A stretch of DNA of 64,000 nt from Siderastrea radians (Eukaryota > Cnidaria > Anthozoa > Scleractinia > Rhizangiidae), in NCBI GenBank assembly GCA_964017195.1, contig OZ024890.1, forward strand, positions 51,425,841 through 51,489,840, given 5' to 3'. The number at the start of each line of letters is the position of its first letter. The stretch's first letter is position 1. Shown in pieces: positions 22,414 to 35,402 of the stretch. The position numbers and the translations under genes were made by a program. The notes beneath the pieces are model-generated. The model saw only the letters and a program-made list of their open reading frames with translations. It did not search any database and was not told the DNA's origin.

Positions 22414-22775
22414 GCACCAGCCTACACCGCGGTCAAACGAGAAAAATAAGAGAAGTACTTCAAAGATAAGGGAATTGTTTTCACGGTTTAAAGTTTGATG
22501 CTTTATCAGTATCCTGTGGATTTACTAAAATGTTTCGAGCTTTACTAAAAAAAGTTCTAAATGTTTGAAAACGGGAGACGGACTTGTCAGCGCAATTTGT
22601 TAAAGCAATTTTGTTCAGGTGCAGAGCATTCGTTTATTAGAGAGAAATGAAAATATATTTACACTCACCCACTATTTCTTTATATCCCTGCTCATGTTTC
22701 GACTACATTGTGAATTAATCTTACGAAATAAAGCGAAAAACCAGCCTCAGATGTTTGACCGCGGTGGAGCACCAG
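22414..22775. mobile_element. Possible MITE with CACCGCGGTCAAAC ends
   Basis: CACCAGCCTACACCGCGGTC then AAAC on the left is matched in inverse by GTTTGACCGCGGTGGAGC then ACCAG on the right. Exact arms are only about 14-18 bp. No clear target-site duplication. Confidence 0.45.
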
Positions 22776-23611
22776 CCTCCCTCAACAATCCGTGACATTG
22801 ATGCCCACTACTTCGCGTGCGTGCAAATTGACATCCCTAAGCTATATGAAAACGAATTTTTTCAAAAAAAAAACTGTTAACGTAATTGGAAAGAGCATAG
22901 TCTGAAACCAAATATGCTGATTCGTTTTTGCATTTATATTAAAACATCACAATACAGGGATTACCAAAAGTTTCAGGTTCATTTTTTATTTCGTTTTTTT
23001 TTCAAAAGAAAAAGTACTAACGGTCGTGTTTGAATAACTTGCATTTTTTCTGCAATATAACTGGGAGAATTTACGGATTTATTGAGCTCGATACAGTTTT
23101 AAAGTGATTTGAAATATTCCGTGCGCTCTGGTCACGTGACCGATGACGTCACAACAATAAGGTTATCATGGACGTTACTTTCATGTGAAGTTCTATTAAC
23201 CAGCAGAAGTTTGTTTCTCTTCGCCTTAAACTGTTATAGCTACAGACTCCTTACCAGTCCCCTGGGAAATGCTCCTGGATAGAGCCACCTTAACTTTCAA
23301 ATGCCAGATGTCAACTGGCAATTTCCAAATTGCTCATTCCAGTGACCATCAGGGCACGTTATCTACTTTTGAATTGATGGAAGGCTGTTCTTGCAGTGAG
23401 CTAAAACATCTTTTATTGCCATAGTCACGTGACTAATGACGCCATTGCTGTGACATTGATATGAGGGATAACTTTCACGCAGATGTAAATACCACATGGT
23501 AAGCGTCCTCTTCGACCACAAGTTAACTAAGATATTTAGCATTGAAAATGTTTCAGATGCAAAGCATGCTGGGAAGGTTCTTATTATAATTATAATATTG
23601 TTTGTAATTCT

Positions 23612-23616
23612 TCTTC

Positions 23617-23668
<52 letters not shown>

Positions 23669-23669
23669 G
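23612..23669 (+). repeat. (ATT)n microsatellite
   Basis: About 18 ATT units preceded by ATA/TTC-rich degenerate sequence. Possibly the tail of a retroelement, but no upstream element was recognised on either strand. Confidence 0.9.
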
Positions 23670-25297
23670 AAGATAACATTTAGATAGATTAATCCTCCCA
23701 TTGCCATTGCAAGAATTTGTGGCCTTTGCCACTGATTTAAGGTGAGGGTTTACTTTCAAATTTCAGAGATCGCTGACAATACACGCACTTGAAAAAAATG
23801 AAATAACGATACGAATAATAACGTTTTTCGGCGTTTTGACTCTGGAGCTTATCAATAAAATTCTTTCAGTTTTGTGAAGTAAAAGTTTGGAAAGCGCTTC
23901 TCTGTAATGGAAGCTAATCTTAATAGGTTTTTTTTTTCTTGTTTATATTAGCTTATATTGCATGTATATTTAGTATAGTAATCAACATTCGCAAAGTGAT
24001 ACAAGTTGACTCTCACATTTTTCGGTCCGTTTCCTAGATTACGGATGATTATTATATGGCAAGCAATTCTCCAGTCTAAATGGAGTGTTCTGATTGGTTA
24101 TTTTTCGGTCGGGATTTTACAGAACGGACCATTACGGTCCTTTTTGGATATTTTTTTTTTCGCGCTCCCGCTCCCGCTCCCGCAAAATTCAAACTCCGAA
24201 AACGCAAGAAGATAAAAAAGGAAAGGTTTAGAACTGGTACAAAACCAGAATGAACGAGGTAAACACGCCTGTTTAGAAAAAGCGCTCTTCAATTAACTTT
24301 ACCGACTTTTTGATATAAGCAAAACACTCGCCAGCAGTGAATTAAAAAGCATGGCCAACGTTCTTCAGTGACTGTGTGTGTTTATAGTTTTTTTTTTGTA
24401 CGGCTATTAGACTGTAAGCTGTAAAGAGCCGCGAAAATCGGCCAACACTTAAACAATAATTATTAAAATTCAGCGTTAACCTGAAAGAGTACGTTTCTCA
24501 CAAGAAAACCTCTCGGCGAAAAAAACTGAAAACTGCAAAACAACTAGCAAACGGCTTTCATCAGCAACTGTAAATCGAAAGGAAACGATCATGTTCTTGT
24601 CTAGTTTAATATTGGCCATCGCTTCAGTCAGCGCTTTCCACAATAACAAATTAAAGCTACACGTACATGTATTAAACTAATAGTGTACCTTGTTTCCTCA
24701 GCGAGATTTTTGCTCTTGTAGTGGACATCCTTGAAAATACTGAATTTTAGCTTGTTCACAAGTCCGCTCTTGCTGTAGCTCGTGCTAAAAACAACTTTGT
24801 TAGGTGCGACGAAAATTTGCTCTCAGTATCCACCAAGTTCTCCATAAAGCCACTGAAGCAAACAACTTGCAGTATTTGACGAAGAGATAATTTCCAGTGT
24901 CTTTTTTTTTTAAGTTCGAGTGTTTCTTCGTTCACATTACGGACTGACACGCTTCCACAATTTCCAGTTTGAGAAGCACGTTTCTGAGATTTTATCGCGG
25001 CCTTTTCATTATTCTTCTTTTTCCCGAATTGTCTCCGTCCATAACGAAGACGTATTTTCAAATAAAACTATCTTGTGTTGTAGAGGACGACGAAAAACTG
25101 ACACGTATATTAGAAGCAGAGCAGTTTTCATTCATGAGCCACGCAAGTTTACACCGATCGACAGAAACGACCATCAAACTGATTCGAAAGCCAGTTAACA
25201 TCGCTGGCTCCTTTCCTTGACTTCGCGCCGGAAATTGACTTGAATGAACCACCGGAAGTGTTGTTTCGTACGAAAAATGATACCATATAATAAACTA

Positions 25298-25439
25298 CTT
25301 ACTAACTTCACTTGCTCGGGACCGTACTGAGAAATATTGGCCCTTGGTCGTTTTTGTACGGACCTCGCTGCGCTCGGTCCGTACTGCCACGACCTCGGGC
25401 CAATATTCCCCAGTACGGCCCTCGCGTTCAGTTAGTAAG
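25298..25439. mobile_element. 142-bp palindromic MITE
   Basis: CTTACTAACTTCACTTGCTC on the left is answered by an inverted end finishing GTTCAGTTAGTAAG. Inside, GGGACCGTACTG, AATATTGGCCC and GTACGGACC are each matched by their complements in mirror order, so most of the element can fold into one long hairpin. Flanks may share a TA/TTA duplication. Confidence 0.75.
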
Positions 25440-25518
25440 AAGTTAAGAATCTTCCAATCACGATGAATGTAGGCTCAGAGAGATATCATAATTACTAGTA
25501 TGGTTTACTTCCCCTTAA

Positions 25519-26046
25519 CCCTATTCAGACCGGGGGGCGGATTCTGCCCGCACGGACTTTGGACATTTATAACCTTTTTAATAAGCAAGCTAAAGCCACC
25601 AAACTTGGCGAATTTTTCTTTAAATTTAACTGGGAACAATTTGGTATAGCAAGTCCTTGTCTATTAAGTTTGATTTTACCATTTTGAATTTTCCTCATTT
25701 TTATCAAAATGTTTTACTTTTTGAAGTAAATTTTACATTTTTAGATCATTTCGGTCTTAATTTATTGATTTTGATCACTTCTCGATCAACTTTGACGGTT
25801 TTTGAAGGTTTTGGAAAATCAAGAAATCCAAGAGGGCGGATCCAAGATGGTCGTCGTTTGGGAACAAAACGTTATTGTCCCGTCATATGACGTCATCAGC
25901 TTATGTTGCGGACCTCAATGGAAACTTTTTGGACGTACTATCTTTCCTTTACGTTTTGTTGTCATAGCTTTAATATTCTCGGAATCCGCCCCACCCCCCC
26001 CCCCCCCCGGTCCCACAAGACCAAAAAAAGCCCAGTCTGAATAGGG
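25519..26046. mobile_element. TTAA-flanked element with CCCTATTCAGAC ends (piggyBac-like MITE)
   Basis: The left end CCCTATTCAGACCGGGGGGC and the right end finishing GTCTGAATAGGG are inverted repeats, with a further GGATTC/GAATCC match inside. TTAA flanks both ends (25515-25518 and 26047-26050). The CCCTA terminus plus TTAA target fits the piggyBac superfamily. No transposase is present. The poly-C run at 25994-26007 lies in the right arm. A partial relative of the right arm appears at about 59690-59735. Confidence 0.75.
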
Positions 26047-26834
26047 TTAATAGGAAGTCCGTTTTCAGGACCTTTACTTTCACCCCAAGACGAATCAAAG
26101 GTAACAGGTGTGATAACGTTAATATGTTGATAGTGACTGGATTTTTTTAGGTATTTATGGGTCTTAACCTATTCTGTGGAGAAAACGTCCACGAAGTTAT
26201 TTACAAGCCGAAGTGAGTGTTCGGTCTACGAACCTTAGTTCATGTTCCCACGAATGCGTGATGGCAGATGAAACGTATTTTTTGTCTTTTTTAATCAGGC
26301 AACGACGCGAAATGAAAGAATTAAAGCTGAAACTTGCCTTGAATTCAACAGGAGCGTTTTGAAGTAGGTCCTCATAAGACAGCCAACTCTCTCTGAAAGA
26401 ACAAGAGCAGCATTCTAAGAAGCAGAAAAATATTCCCTCGAAGATGTTACTATGCTTCAGTGATCATAATCCAGTGTTTATTCCCTGCTACAGTGGAAAC
26501 TGGGATTTAGAAAAAAGGGGATTAGAGACACTAAAATTGGGAATTGGCGACTAGGAATGCCCTTGAAACGGGAATCTGGTAAAATGAGGGTTGAGAAATG
26601 GGATTTTGAAGATAACTTGGGTTGGGAGGTTGGAATTACTCCTCCTTCAGGAACCTCGTAAAAGCTGTGCACCGAAGTTCATTCAGCTCCTTAATTGCTG
26701 CTTTGTTGTGCGTGTGTGTTTTCCCGCAGTCCTGCGGTTGAGTTCAGTAAAGAAAAATATCGGGTAAAACTAATCACATTGTGAAAGTGTTGCGTCTTAA
26801 AAAAAACTAACCACAACTTATGGCCCATGCACTG

Positions 26835-27191
26835 AGGGCCCATCTACACTAAGCTAACCAAATTTACTTGTCTCTAACGAAAATCGTGAAAGTTTTGGCA
26901 AACGCGTCCTTGCTTTAAAAATGAGCAATACTCAAACAAAATGAAAAGGAACACCTATTTAAACCACTGAAAACCGAGCTTAAGTATTCCTAATTGTCGA
27001 TGCAGTAGGCTCGCCGGGTGTTTAGACCGTTGACAGGACTAGGGCGCTTTCACAGTTTGGTAATGTTTTCTTTTTTTTTTTTTTTTTGAATTGGTTGGGA
27101 TTGGAAACGTCGTCCTCACTTGTGATCTGCAGTTTTTGACCGAGAAACTTTTTAAGGTAGATGAATATTCACCTAATGTGTACGGGCCCTT
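26835..27191. mobile_element. Possible MITE with GGGCCC ends
   Basis: AGGGCCCATCTACACTAAGC on the left is imperfectly matched in inverse by CACCTAATGTGTACGGGCCC then TT on the right. The interior is non-coding and holds a poly-T run near 27069-27087. Confidence 0.4.
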
Positions 27192-27199
27192 AATGTTCA

Positions 27200-29944
27200 C
27201 ACGACCAAGATGGACACGAAAAAAATGATGATATGATGAAAACTCTTCAAATAGCACAGATCTATTACTTGTTATCTCGAGCTCCCCCTTTCTTGAGCAA
27301 TTGTTTTGTTTCCCTTCTGCTTTCGACAGTTAACTGCCCGGCACTATTTTGGGTGCAACGTTATTGTAACTTGTACTTATAATAAATTAACCAATGGCAA
27401 GGGCGACGTAGGTCACACCTGCAAAGTTGAGTTCCCCTAGGGAAAGTTCCCACAACGTGGAAAAAGCCGCAAACTGCTTATCACTTCCAACATGACATAT
27501 CGGTCAGTGATTATCTATAAAAAATCACCTGGTGGTTGACTTCATTTTGCTGATCATCAATCTGCATTTGACAGTGGTATCAGCAGAACTGGAGAACTAT
27601 ATATAGCAAACAAGAACAGAAATTTACTACTAATAATAATAATTATTGATAGATTACTACAAAATTATCGTCATTTCCTTGTTATCCTTTCTTTGCAATC
27701 CATACCCAAGGATAGCGCGCGGACTTTAGGCAGGGATGGTTTCTAGATTATGGATAGGATTTTGCGTGCGATATGTGATGTTCCAAGAAGTGTTATATTG
27801 CTGGAATTTTTTCAAGACTAGCCGTCTAATCATTGCATTGTAATGACTGCAATGGGTTGAAGTCCTTAGTAGACATGAAAATTGGCGAACATTATGGCGC
27901 CAGAGGGTAACCCCGCAATATTGCTCGGACTGTTTGAAGGTGGCAATGATGAGGTTCTTTTTTCGTCTTTTCTTACTCCGTTTCTTCGACGAATTGAATG
28001 TCAGAAGGGAATGTGGATAGGATGAGAATGAGATGAGATGAGACAAGGTACGTGAAGAAAACTATTTGTAACTTTTTGTTTTGTTCTGGCGTAAGATAAT
28101 TTAGTTTCCATTGTTTGAGCCACTCACAAGAGCCAATGAAATAACACCTTTCAATTACTGCCGTAAGCAATAGTCTGTCGTTTATATTTTGGTAAGTGTT
28201 TTACTGCTCCAGGTCAAAAAATTGAGGCAGCACTGCTGGACAGTTTATCGCTGTGATTTTCCTCGACGTGTTTAAGTATTTGCCGTGACGTTGTTAAGGT
28301 TTTGGAAGCCAAGTTTTAAACATTTTATGGTGTCATTTTTATTATCCATAAGAGTATAGACCATGAAAAAATAGAGTCGATTTGTTTTTTTACAATAACA
28401 AAGAAAATTGCGAGCAAACAAGGCTTTAATACGCCTTTCAACATGAGTGTTTTAAGAAAACGCGCGCTAAAAGAAAAAACACAATTAGGCAGTGAATTAA
28501 GCGCTGCGTGAAACTGATAATGAAAAAATCTTACCAAGCTTTGACAATTTTTTGTTTTGTAACCGACAGCAAAATATACCAGACCCTGAATTATTACTTG
28601 AAAAGTACCAAACAAATCGCTCGGCAAAGTTTTTATCCGGCAAATTCCTTGAATCGAGCATGGCTTCACAAGTGCATTCAAAATTCACGCAGCAAACTTG
28701 TTGTAACGAAAGTAAACTTCGGAAGCAAATTTGTATAAAACTGACGTACCTTTATTCCATTCGAAGAAGTGCTCAAATCCACTGAATTACTTCTCTGAGC
28801 TTGTGTAAATTCATTTTCATTCCTTTCTAAAGACGGTCGATCAGCAAATGATTCTCGCCGTTCAAACGTTTTCGCTGTCAGACTATCAGAAATAATCTCT
28901 TCTTTTTGCCTCGCAGTTGGCTTCTAAGTTCATTCAGTTAAAAGTCAAAATTTACAGACTACCAATTGTGTCCTCAATGAATATTTCCAGAATTGCTGTA
29001 GTTCCGTCACAGAAATTTTAAGAACCGGCAGGGCACAACAGATTAACTCGCAAAATTTCTCCCGGCCACGGACAAATGCGTTGAACCTGCATGACATCAG
29101 TTTTTATTGTCTATACTCTTGTACTGACAACAAGCAAGAGCCGATCAGCGCCCGAGAATTCTCACAGTTATTGTAAAAAGTGAAATACCATAACAAAAAT
29201 GATTTATAGGAATGCACATCTCTGGGCTATAAAACTAGACTCAAAATTGTCGTTTACCCTGATTCAGCTTCCCGATCATGAAGCACATCTTCATTCGTGT
29301 GATTCTTTTGTGTTGTAACCAAATAACCATGGCCTTAAAAGTTGTTCCGCTCTGTCTGTATGTCTGTCTGTCTGTCTGTCTGTCTGTCGGTCAATTTGTC
29401 TGTCTGTTTGTTTCTTCCCTTGTTTATTTTTTGTTTTCCCTGTTTGCTTGTTTGTCATGCATCAGTACGATCAAATGCAGTCCGAATTAAAGAACAAACT
29501 TGAAGGCTCATATGATCTCGTTCTTTTGCTTGGAAATTACAGTGCTGGACGATATTCTAATGAAGGAATACCCAGCGTTGTTCAAGCAAGAGCAGTGCAA
29601 CTTCTCACAAATTAATTACACTAAAGTAGCTCCATTGTTTCGTATTGGGCATTACCGTTCTCTCTTATTCCAAAGACCTGCTCTCAGCTTAACAGTTGGT
29701 TGAAGAGACGGTAATACTGATCCGGAGATTGGAATTTCAAATAACGCTGGGTCACGGCGACTTCGGTGTTTATTTTCTGATTTCCATTTCAAGGCCAGCC
29801 AGTGCTCCTGAAGAAACTATTAAAGGGCATTTGCTCACTTTCCAGCGCTCTAACGTACACTTTAAAAATATTTCCTTTGTTTCCCTACTATTAAGTCTCC
29901 GACAAGACTATAAAATATGCTTTTTTAATAACTGAGGCAATAAC
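27200..29944. other. No gene recognised (ACSM intron)
   Basis: Part of the long intron between the ACSM exons at 29945 and 18880 or 17740. It is AT-rich. A short TGTC run at 29355-29390 is the only clear repeat. Open frames of 60-118 codons occur on both strands but show no family resemblance and no shared splice logic. Confidence 0.55.
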
Positions 29945-30078
29945 CTGATCAATAACATCCAGCAAATCTTCGTCAACGGCACCACCACCGGCCACAACGC
30001 ACGAGGGTTTACAGGCTGAAATTCTCCTCTGGAGTTCTTTAGGTCCAATATCTATAGGAATTGGAACTAACACTCCAC
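29945..30078 (-). pseudogene. ACSM pseudogene, exon with VLVPIPIDIGPKEL
   Basis: Acceptor CATTTTAG and donor GTTATT bound a 134-nt exon. It enters with two bases that, with the G at 35290, make Gly. It reads GVLVPIPIDIGPKELQRRIS, then ACKPSCVVAGGGAV and DEDLLDVIDQ. The family shows GxxxxPGTxQLTxKDLxYRL, then ASxAKCIV. Frame and length fit both neighbours. No lesions. Confidence 0.9.
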
Positions 30079-30430
30079 CTAAAATGAAGAGATATAGGAA
30101 GAGCTGAATACAAAAGCATTTTTTAGCATAATCAGTTTGAATAAGCCTTCCTGGTGGCCCAACTAAAGAGCAAAAAAGAAAATGGGGTGCAGAGGAAAGA
30201 AACACCGAAACCGATTCTCTAATTAAGGAAGGCATCAGTTACAAACCCCGCTGTCGAAATAAATGCTACACAGAACAAGCAAATTTGCTTACCCATTGAT
30301 AACAACTCACTGTGATGTGAAAGACAATGCTTGAGTACTTGAAGTGTGACAGTATTTCTCAAGCACAGCCCACAGTGTTCTTAACATTTAGTATAGGCCT
30401 GATTGGTCTAAACAATTACCTCGCCCCCAG

Positions 30431-32890
30431 GACGGGGTATAGTAATACCTTTTTTTTTCTTTGGTGTCCTTCATTATCCCGCCGTCAGGACGGGGTCTAG
30501 TAACACCCGTTTTTTGTCGTTCCCCCCCCGCCCCCGTCAGAACGGGGTCTCGTAATACCCGTTTTTTTTCCTTCAGTTTGTTTGGTGGTCACTTGCCCCA
30601 GACCTCCGGTTTTCGCTCTGCCAAACAAATACGTGTTGCAAACTTTCCGTCAACATAAGCATTATCTTCGGTCGGTTAGCGTCGATTCGCCAAAATCTTT
30701 ATGAAAGATAGTGTAGAAAATTACGAGGGCTGCAATGCAATACAATCTCTTCGACAACAGCAAGGACAAAGAAGCTAGCAAGCTTTGAAAGGCACCAATT
30801 CGATCGGGCTACTCAGACCAGAGCAAACAAACAACGTTAAATATTCAACAGTGAAATGCAAGCATATTTTGGCAGTTGTGCTTTGCTTAACCAAAATCTT
30901 TAGGGAAAGTTGTGTAGAAAAGTGCAAGAAATTCAAGGGAATTGAGTTCTCTTCGAGGAGAGCAAGGACGAAGTTTGAAGCATGGCACGTAAACATAACG
31001 TCATTGAAATACCGAAGCCGATTCGGGGAAGTTCCTTGCTTTCGCCAAATCATTTGTCGAATCATGGCCCCAAAGTAGACTTTTACCTTTCTTTTCCCAG
31101 TAGATAACCGTTCCCTTTAGATTTTGGGATAATTTTTTCTTTATCAATAAATCTATGTAAATTTCCATGCCCTTGCTAATTAGAATCAGTCCGTTTTTTT
31201 AAAAAAACGTGACGTAACTGAGTCACGCTAAGTCTCCAACTATTTCGTCACGTTCTTCTTCGCGAGTGCCAGAATAGGTAGACGACCAGGGAATGAGGGA
31301 TGAGAAAGGCGTTCATACTATTAGGAATTCATGTGCAGAGATTCGGGTACAGAGAAGACGTTGGGGTGGGGGGGGGGCAGCAAACAAGTCAAAGGTAAGA
31401 TAAATTACCAACTTCAAAAATTTACACCACTTGGGCTCATATCTTGAGTGACCGTAATGTATTTTGCACCCCGAAGGGAGGGAGAAAAACGGTGGGCTCT
31501 AATGCCCCTGGGGCTTTTCTTGCTTTTTCATGGTCAGTTGCCCCAGTCGCTCGGTTTTCGCTCGGCCAAACAAATATTTGTCGCAAACTTCCGCTCACGA
31601 CTTGGGCTCGTATCTTCGGTGACCGTAACATATTGTGCACCTTGGGGGAAGGAGAACAACGGCGGGGTCTAATGCCGCTGGGGCTTTTCTTGTTACCCCA
31701 CCGTGAGGACGGGGTCTAGTAATACCCATTTTTTTTTTGTCATGGTCACTTGCCCCAGACCTGCGGTTTTTGCTCGGCCAAACAAATCTTCATCGCTTCT
31801 TTCGCTACACAGGCTAGAGTCCGTATCTTGAGTAACCGTAATATATTTTGCACCATGAGGAGAGGGAGAACAACGGTGAGGTCTAATGCCTTTAGGGCTT
31901 TTCTTGCTTTTTTCATGGTCACTTGCCCCAAACCTCTGGTTTTCGCTTGGCCAAACAAATACGTGTTGCAAACTTTCGGTCAACAAAAGCATTACCTTCA
32001 GTCGGTTAGCGTCGATTCGCCAAAATCTTTATGAAAGACGGTGTAGAAAATTACTAGGGATGCAATGGCATAAAAATCTCTTCGACGAGAGCAAGGACAA
32101 AGATGTTAGCAAGCTTCGATTCAACGGGGTTACTTGGACCCGAGCTAAAAAACAAGGTTAAATATTCAACAGTGAAATGAAAGAATTTTTTGGCAGTTTT
32201 GCTTTCCTTCGCCAAAATCTTTAGAGAAATTTGTGTAGAAAAGTACAAGAAATTCAAAGGAGTTAACTTCTCTTCGACGAAAAAAAACTCCAAGGACGAA
32301 GGTGCTAGCGAGCTTTGAAGCTGGCATGAATTCGCCTAACTTGCCGTGGCACTAAAACACTACGTCATTGAAACACAGAAGCCGATTCGGGGAAGTTCCT
32401 TACTTTCGCCAAATCACTCATCGAATCAGGGCCTAAAAATAGACTTTTACGTTTCTTTTTTTTTCGGTAGATAACCGTTTCCTTTAGATTTTAGGATATT
32501 TTTTTCTTTATCAATAAATCTATTTAAATTTCCGTGCCCTTGTTATTTAGAATGTTCGTTTTGAAAAAAAGTGACGTAATTCCGTTATGCCATGGTCAAA
32601 CTATTTCGTCACGTTCTTCTTCGCGAGGGCTAGAACAGGTGGATGACCAAGGAATGAGGGATGGGAAAGGCGTTCATACTATTAGGGAATCATGTTATCA
32701 CAAGGAGAAGGGTGCAGAGAAGACTTAGGGGGGGGGGAATGGCGGCAAACACGTCAAAGGTACAATAAATCACCAACTTCAAAAATTTACACCACTTGGG
32801 CTCGTATCTTGAGTGACCGTTATGTATTTTGCACCCTGAGGGGAGGGGGAAAAACGGCGGGTCTAATGCCCCTGGGGTTTTCTTTTTATT
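30431..32890. repeat. 1.35-kb direct duplication with ~170-bp sub-repeats
   Basis: A segment of about 0.94 kb (30583-31520) is repeated directly at 31914-32887. Shared blocks in order are ACTTGCCCCA, TCGGCCAAACAAATA-type, GTCGGTTAGCGTCGATTCGC, ATATTCAACAGTGAAATG, GGCGTTCATACTATTAGG and AATTTACACCACTTGGGCTC. Between the copies an additional unit of about 170 bp, running from CATGGTCA to GGGCTTTTCTTG, occurs twice (31528 and 31740). At the left margin a GACGGGGTCTAGTAATACCC unit recurs at 30431, 30488, 30541 and 31707. Frames inside are not conserved between copies, so it is probably non-coding. Confidence 0.85.
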
Positions 32891-34577
32891 GATCATGAGA
32901 TGTTATATGATGTACTCTTCCACGGAAAGTCAGTATTAGGCAGCAGGTTCCATCAGGCGAAAATATCCGCACCTTGCAAGGATTTAGTAAGAGCACACAA
33001 TAAATGGCTGGCGCCCCACTACCAGAGCTTAGCAAAACTAGCGCCTTCACTCATTTACTACACATTTCTACAAACGTTCAAAATCGTTGGTTTAATTGAC
33101 ATCGTTGTTACCATGGCTACTCCGGGATGACGTGGGTTTTGAGAAATTCTTTGAGAGCTTGTATTTTAAAAAAAAAGTCCAGATTCACCGTTCCTTTTCG
33201 TATTTCCTTTTCGTATTTTTTTGTTCGCATTTTTAACGACGTTTACACCATGTATTTACTTCCAGGAGAGTTTCACCAAATTTCCTTCAATCAGTTTTCT
33301 TTGATGCTCCACTAAGTAATCTCACTTCATTGCAAGTAGTAACATCTTTGTCATTGGAGCTGTAAATCCAAAGCTAATGGATGGATTTTCTTTCGGCCTG
33401 ACCTTGTTAAATGACGTTTAACGTGTGCTACTCTGTCTTCGTAAATTCTAAATGCGTTGAGCACTTTAAAGGGGTAAAAATAAAGCAAGAAATGTAAGCA
33501 ATGTTTACATTTGTCCATAAAAGCATTAGTCCGCAATATTTATAGACAGCTAATTTCTTTCAGAAGTTCTCTTTTCCGTCTGTATTCAAACGTTTTTATG
33601 AGCCTCTGCCTCTCACTCTATTTTCGACACCAATCCCAGGGACACCTTGAAATATGTTACTTTTTTCATGCATCGTTTTTCCACTTTATGAAAAGTGGCC
33701 TCTGCTTTAGCAGAAATGAGTTCCTCCCTCCCTTCCTCCCCGAACAATGGATCCACACAAAATACCACTGTATGCGAAAAGCAACATTGTGATGAGGGGA
33801 AGGGGGATTTTAAAGGAATTCCTCTTTCAGTAACTACTAAATGTAAGTAAGTAAGTAAGTAAGTAACTAAGTAACTAAGTAACTAAGTAAGTATGTGAAA
33901 GTAAGTAAGTATGCGTAAGTAAGTAAGTAAGTATGTGAAAGCATCTCAACTCCTCTGTCGAAGATTGTAACCCCTACTTTGAATATAGCAACAATATCTG
34001 TCTCAAGTTTATATTTAGAGGAAAGAAAGAAGTTACAATTTCTGGAAATATTACAACACTCGAAACAGTGCGACATTGCACAAAAAGAAAAATTTTCAAG
34101 AAAATTTTGGCAGCGGTATGGAAGTTTGTGAAATAAAGACAAAAGAAAAAATTCAGAAATCAGAATATAAACTGTTAACTAATAATGTGGCGGTTGCACT
34201 TTCGTGGGTAAAAGAAAGAGTTCCTACATATCATTTTGTGTCCCAAAAATGACTCAATGCATTTGAAATTTACGGAAACGGTGATGCATGTGTTGAACTT
34301 GAGGTTAAAAAGTTAAGAAAAGTTCAATCGACTAGTTTTTGTTGCAGCTCCCGAGATAAAAGGATCACTACTTACAGTAAAATGTACATATTTATTACAT
34401 CACCTATCGCATTATCAAAGAAAAAAGAAATAAGGAATTCGGGTGTAACTTTCCTGGAAAGTAGTCCTGCGCTACGGGTGTAATATGCGGTATAAACATA
34501 GTTTCGATTCCTCTGGAAAACACTAGACTTTGACGAATGAGAAAAGCGAAAGGAAAGTCTTGTTGTCGTTGGTTTTT

Positions 34578-34609
<32 letters not shown>

Positions 34610-35289
34610 TTGTTTTGTTTTGTTTTTTTGTTTGTTTGTATTTTTTTTTTTTTGGTCTTCTCATTTCAACCTTTACCCTAAAAGGTCAAAATGAAGTGGG
34701 TGTAATTCGAAATACCTGTTTCAGTGATCTCGTGCAGAAGAAAATTTGCTGGTTGACAGGAAAACAATAGAGGGCTCTGGTTTGAGAAATGTCAATCTCA
34801 TAGTGTCCCTTGGTGTTTAGAAACATCAGATTTCTACGGGCAACTAAAGGCCACTATCCTATCTACAAAACACTTCATAGTTTAGTTAGGGACTAAGACA
34901 TGATGAGTGGGCGAAGAAGGACTTCTATCGGAACGTAATTTGGACACGTTCGCATAAACATGGACAGCCACAACGCAAAGCCAGCCCGTTCTGACTCCCA
35001 GGTTCCTGGTGCTGTTACCGTGTGTAACATTTGTGGTTTATATACCTTCTTCGCAGAATATGGTTTCGTTGAGGACGCCCTTTCGCTTCCTGATGACGAA
35101 GCATGCCGTCTAGTTTACACCGAGCTCAGTTTCTGGGAATTCTTTTTCCCATGGCTGTCGAGCTAGAAGTGTGTGCGTGAAGCTGCGAGTATAAGCTGCA
35201 CGTAAGCGAACGCCGTGACAATATACCGAAGGCCAACGAAATTAACCACACGTAAAATACTAGTAAAAGCTTAACGCTATGAACCTCAC
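32891..35289. other. ACSM intron, no certain gene
   Basis: AT-rich intronic sequence. One plus-strand frame at 34960-35166 (68 codons, starting MDSHNAKPARSDSQVPGAVT) is locally GC-richer and has a more protein-like composition than its surroundings. It is unrecognised and may be a repeat-derived fragment. A GTTGTT/TTTTG low-complexity tract runs at about 34560-34655. Confidence 0.45.
33841..33945 (+). repeat. (AAGT)n microsatellite with variants
   Basis: TAAG/TAAC tetramers with GTATGTGAAA and GTATGCGTAAG interruptions. The minus-strand frame through it (YLLTYAYLL-type repeats) is an artefact. Confidence 0.9.
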
Positions 35290-35402
35290 CTGTTCTAAAA
35301 CACGCCAATAGGAGCAACCAATACTCGGGAATTCTGTGTACTAATACCATAACCCGGTCTAGTGGCTTGATGCTGGCTGAGCTGCAAAGTAGGTTCGCAG
35401 CC
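35290..35402 (-). pseudogene. ACSM pseudogene, exon with HRIPEYW
   Basis: Acceptor TCTCAAG and donor GTGAGG bound a 113-nt exon with one base shared at each end. It reads AANLLCSSASIKPLDRVMVL, then VHRIPEYWLLLLACFRT. The family pattern is KAANxL, GDRxxVxLPRxPEWW, then ACxRTG. The entering G joins CG at 40788 to make Arg. No lesions. Confidence 0.92.

Noticed and set aside
34960..35166. 68-codon plus-strand frame MDSHNAKPARS as a small gene
   Set aside because: No homology recognised, no splice or promoter context, and it lies in an intron next to repeats. It is noted in the stretch description only.
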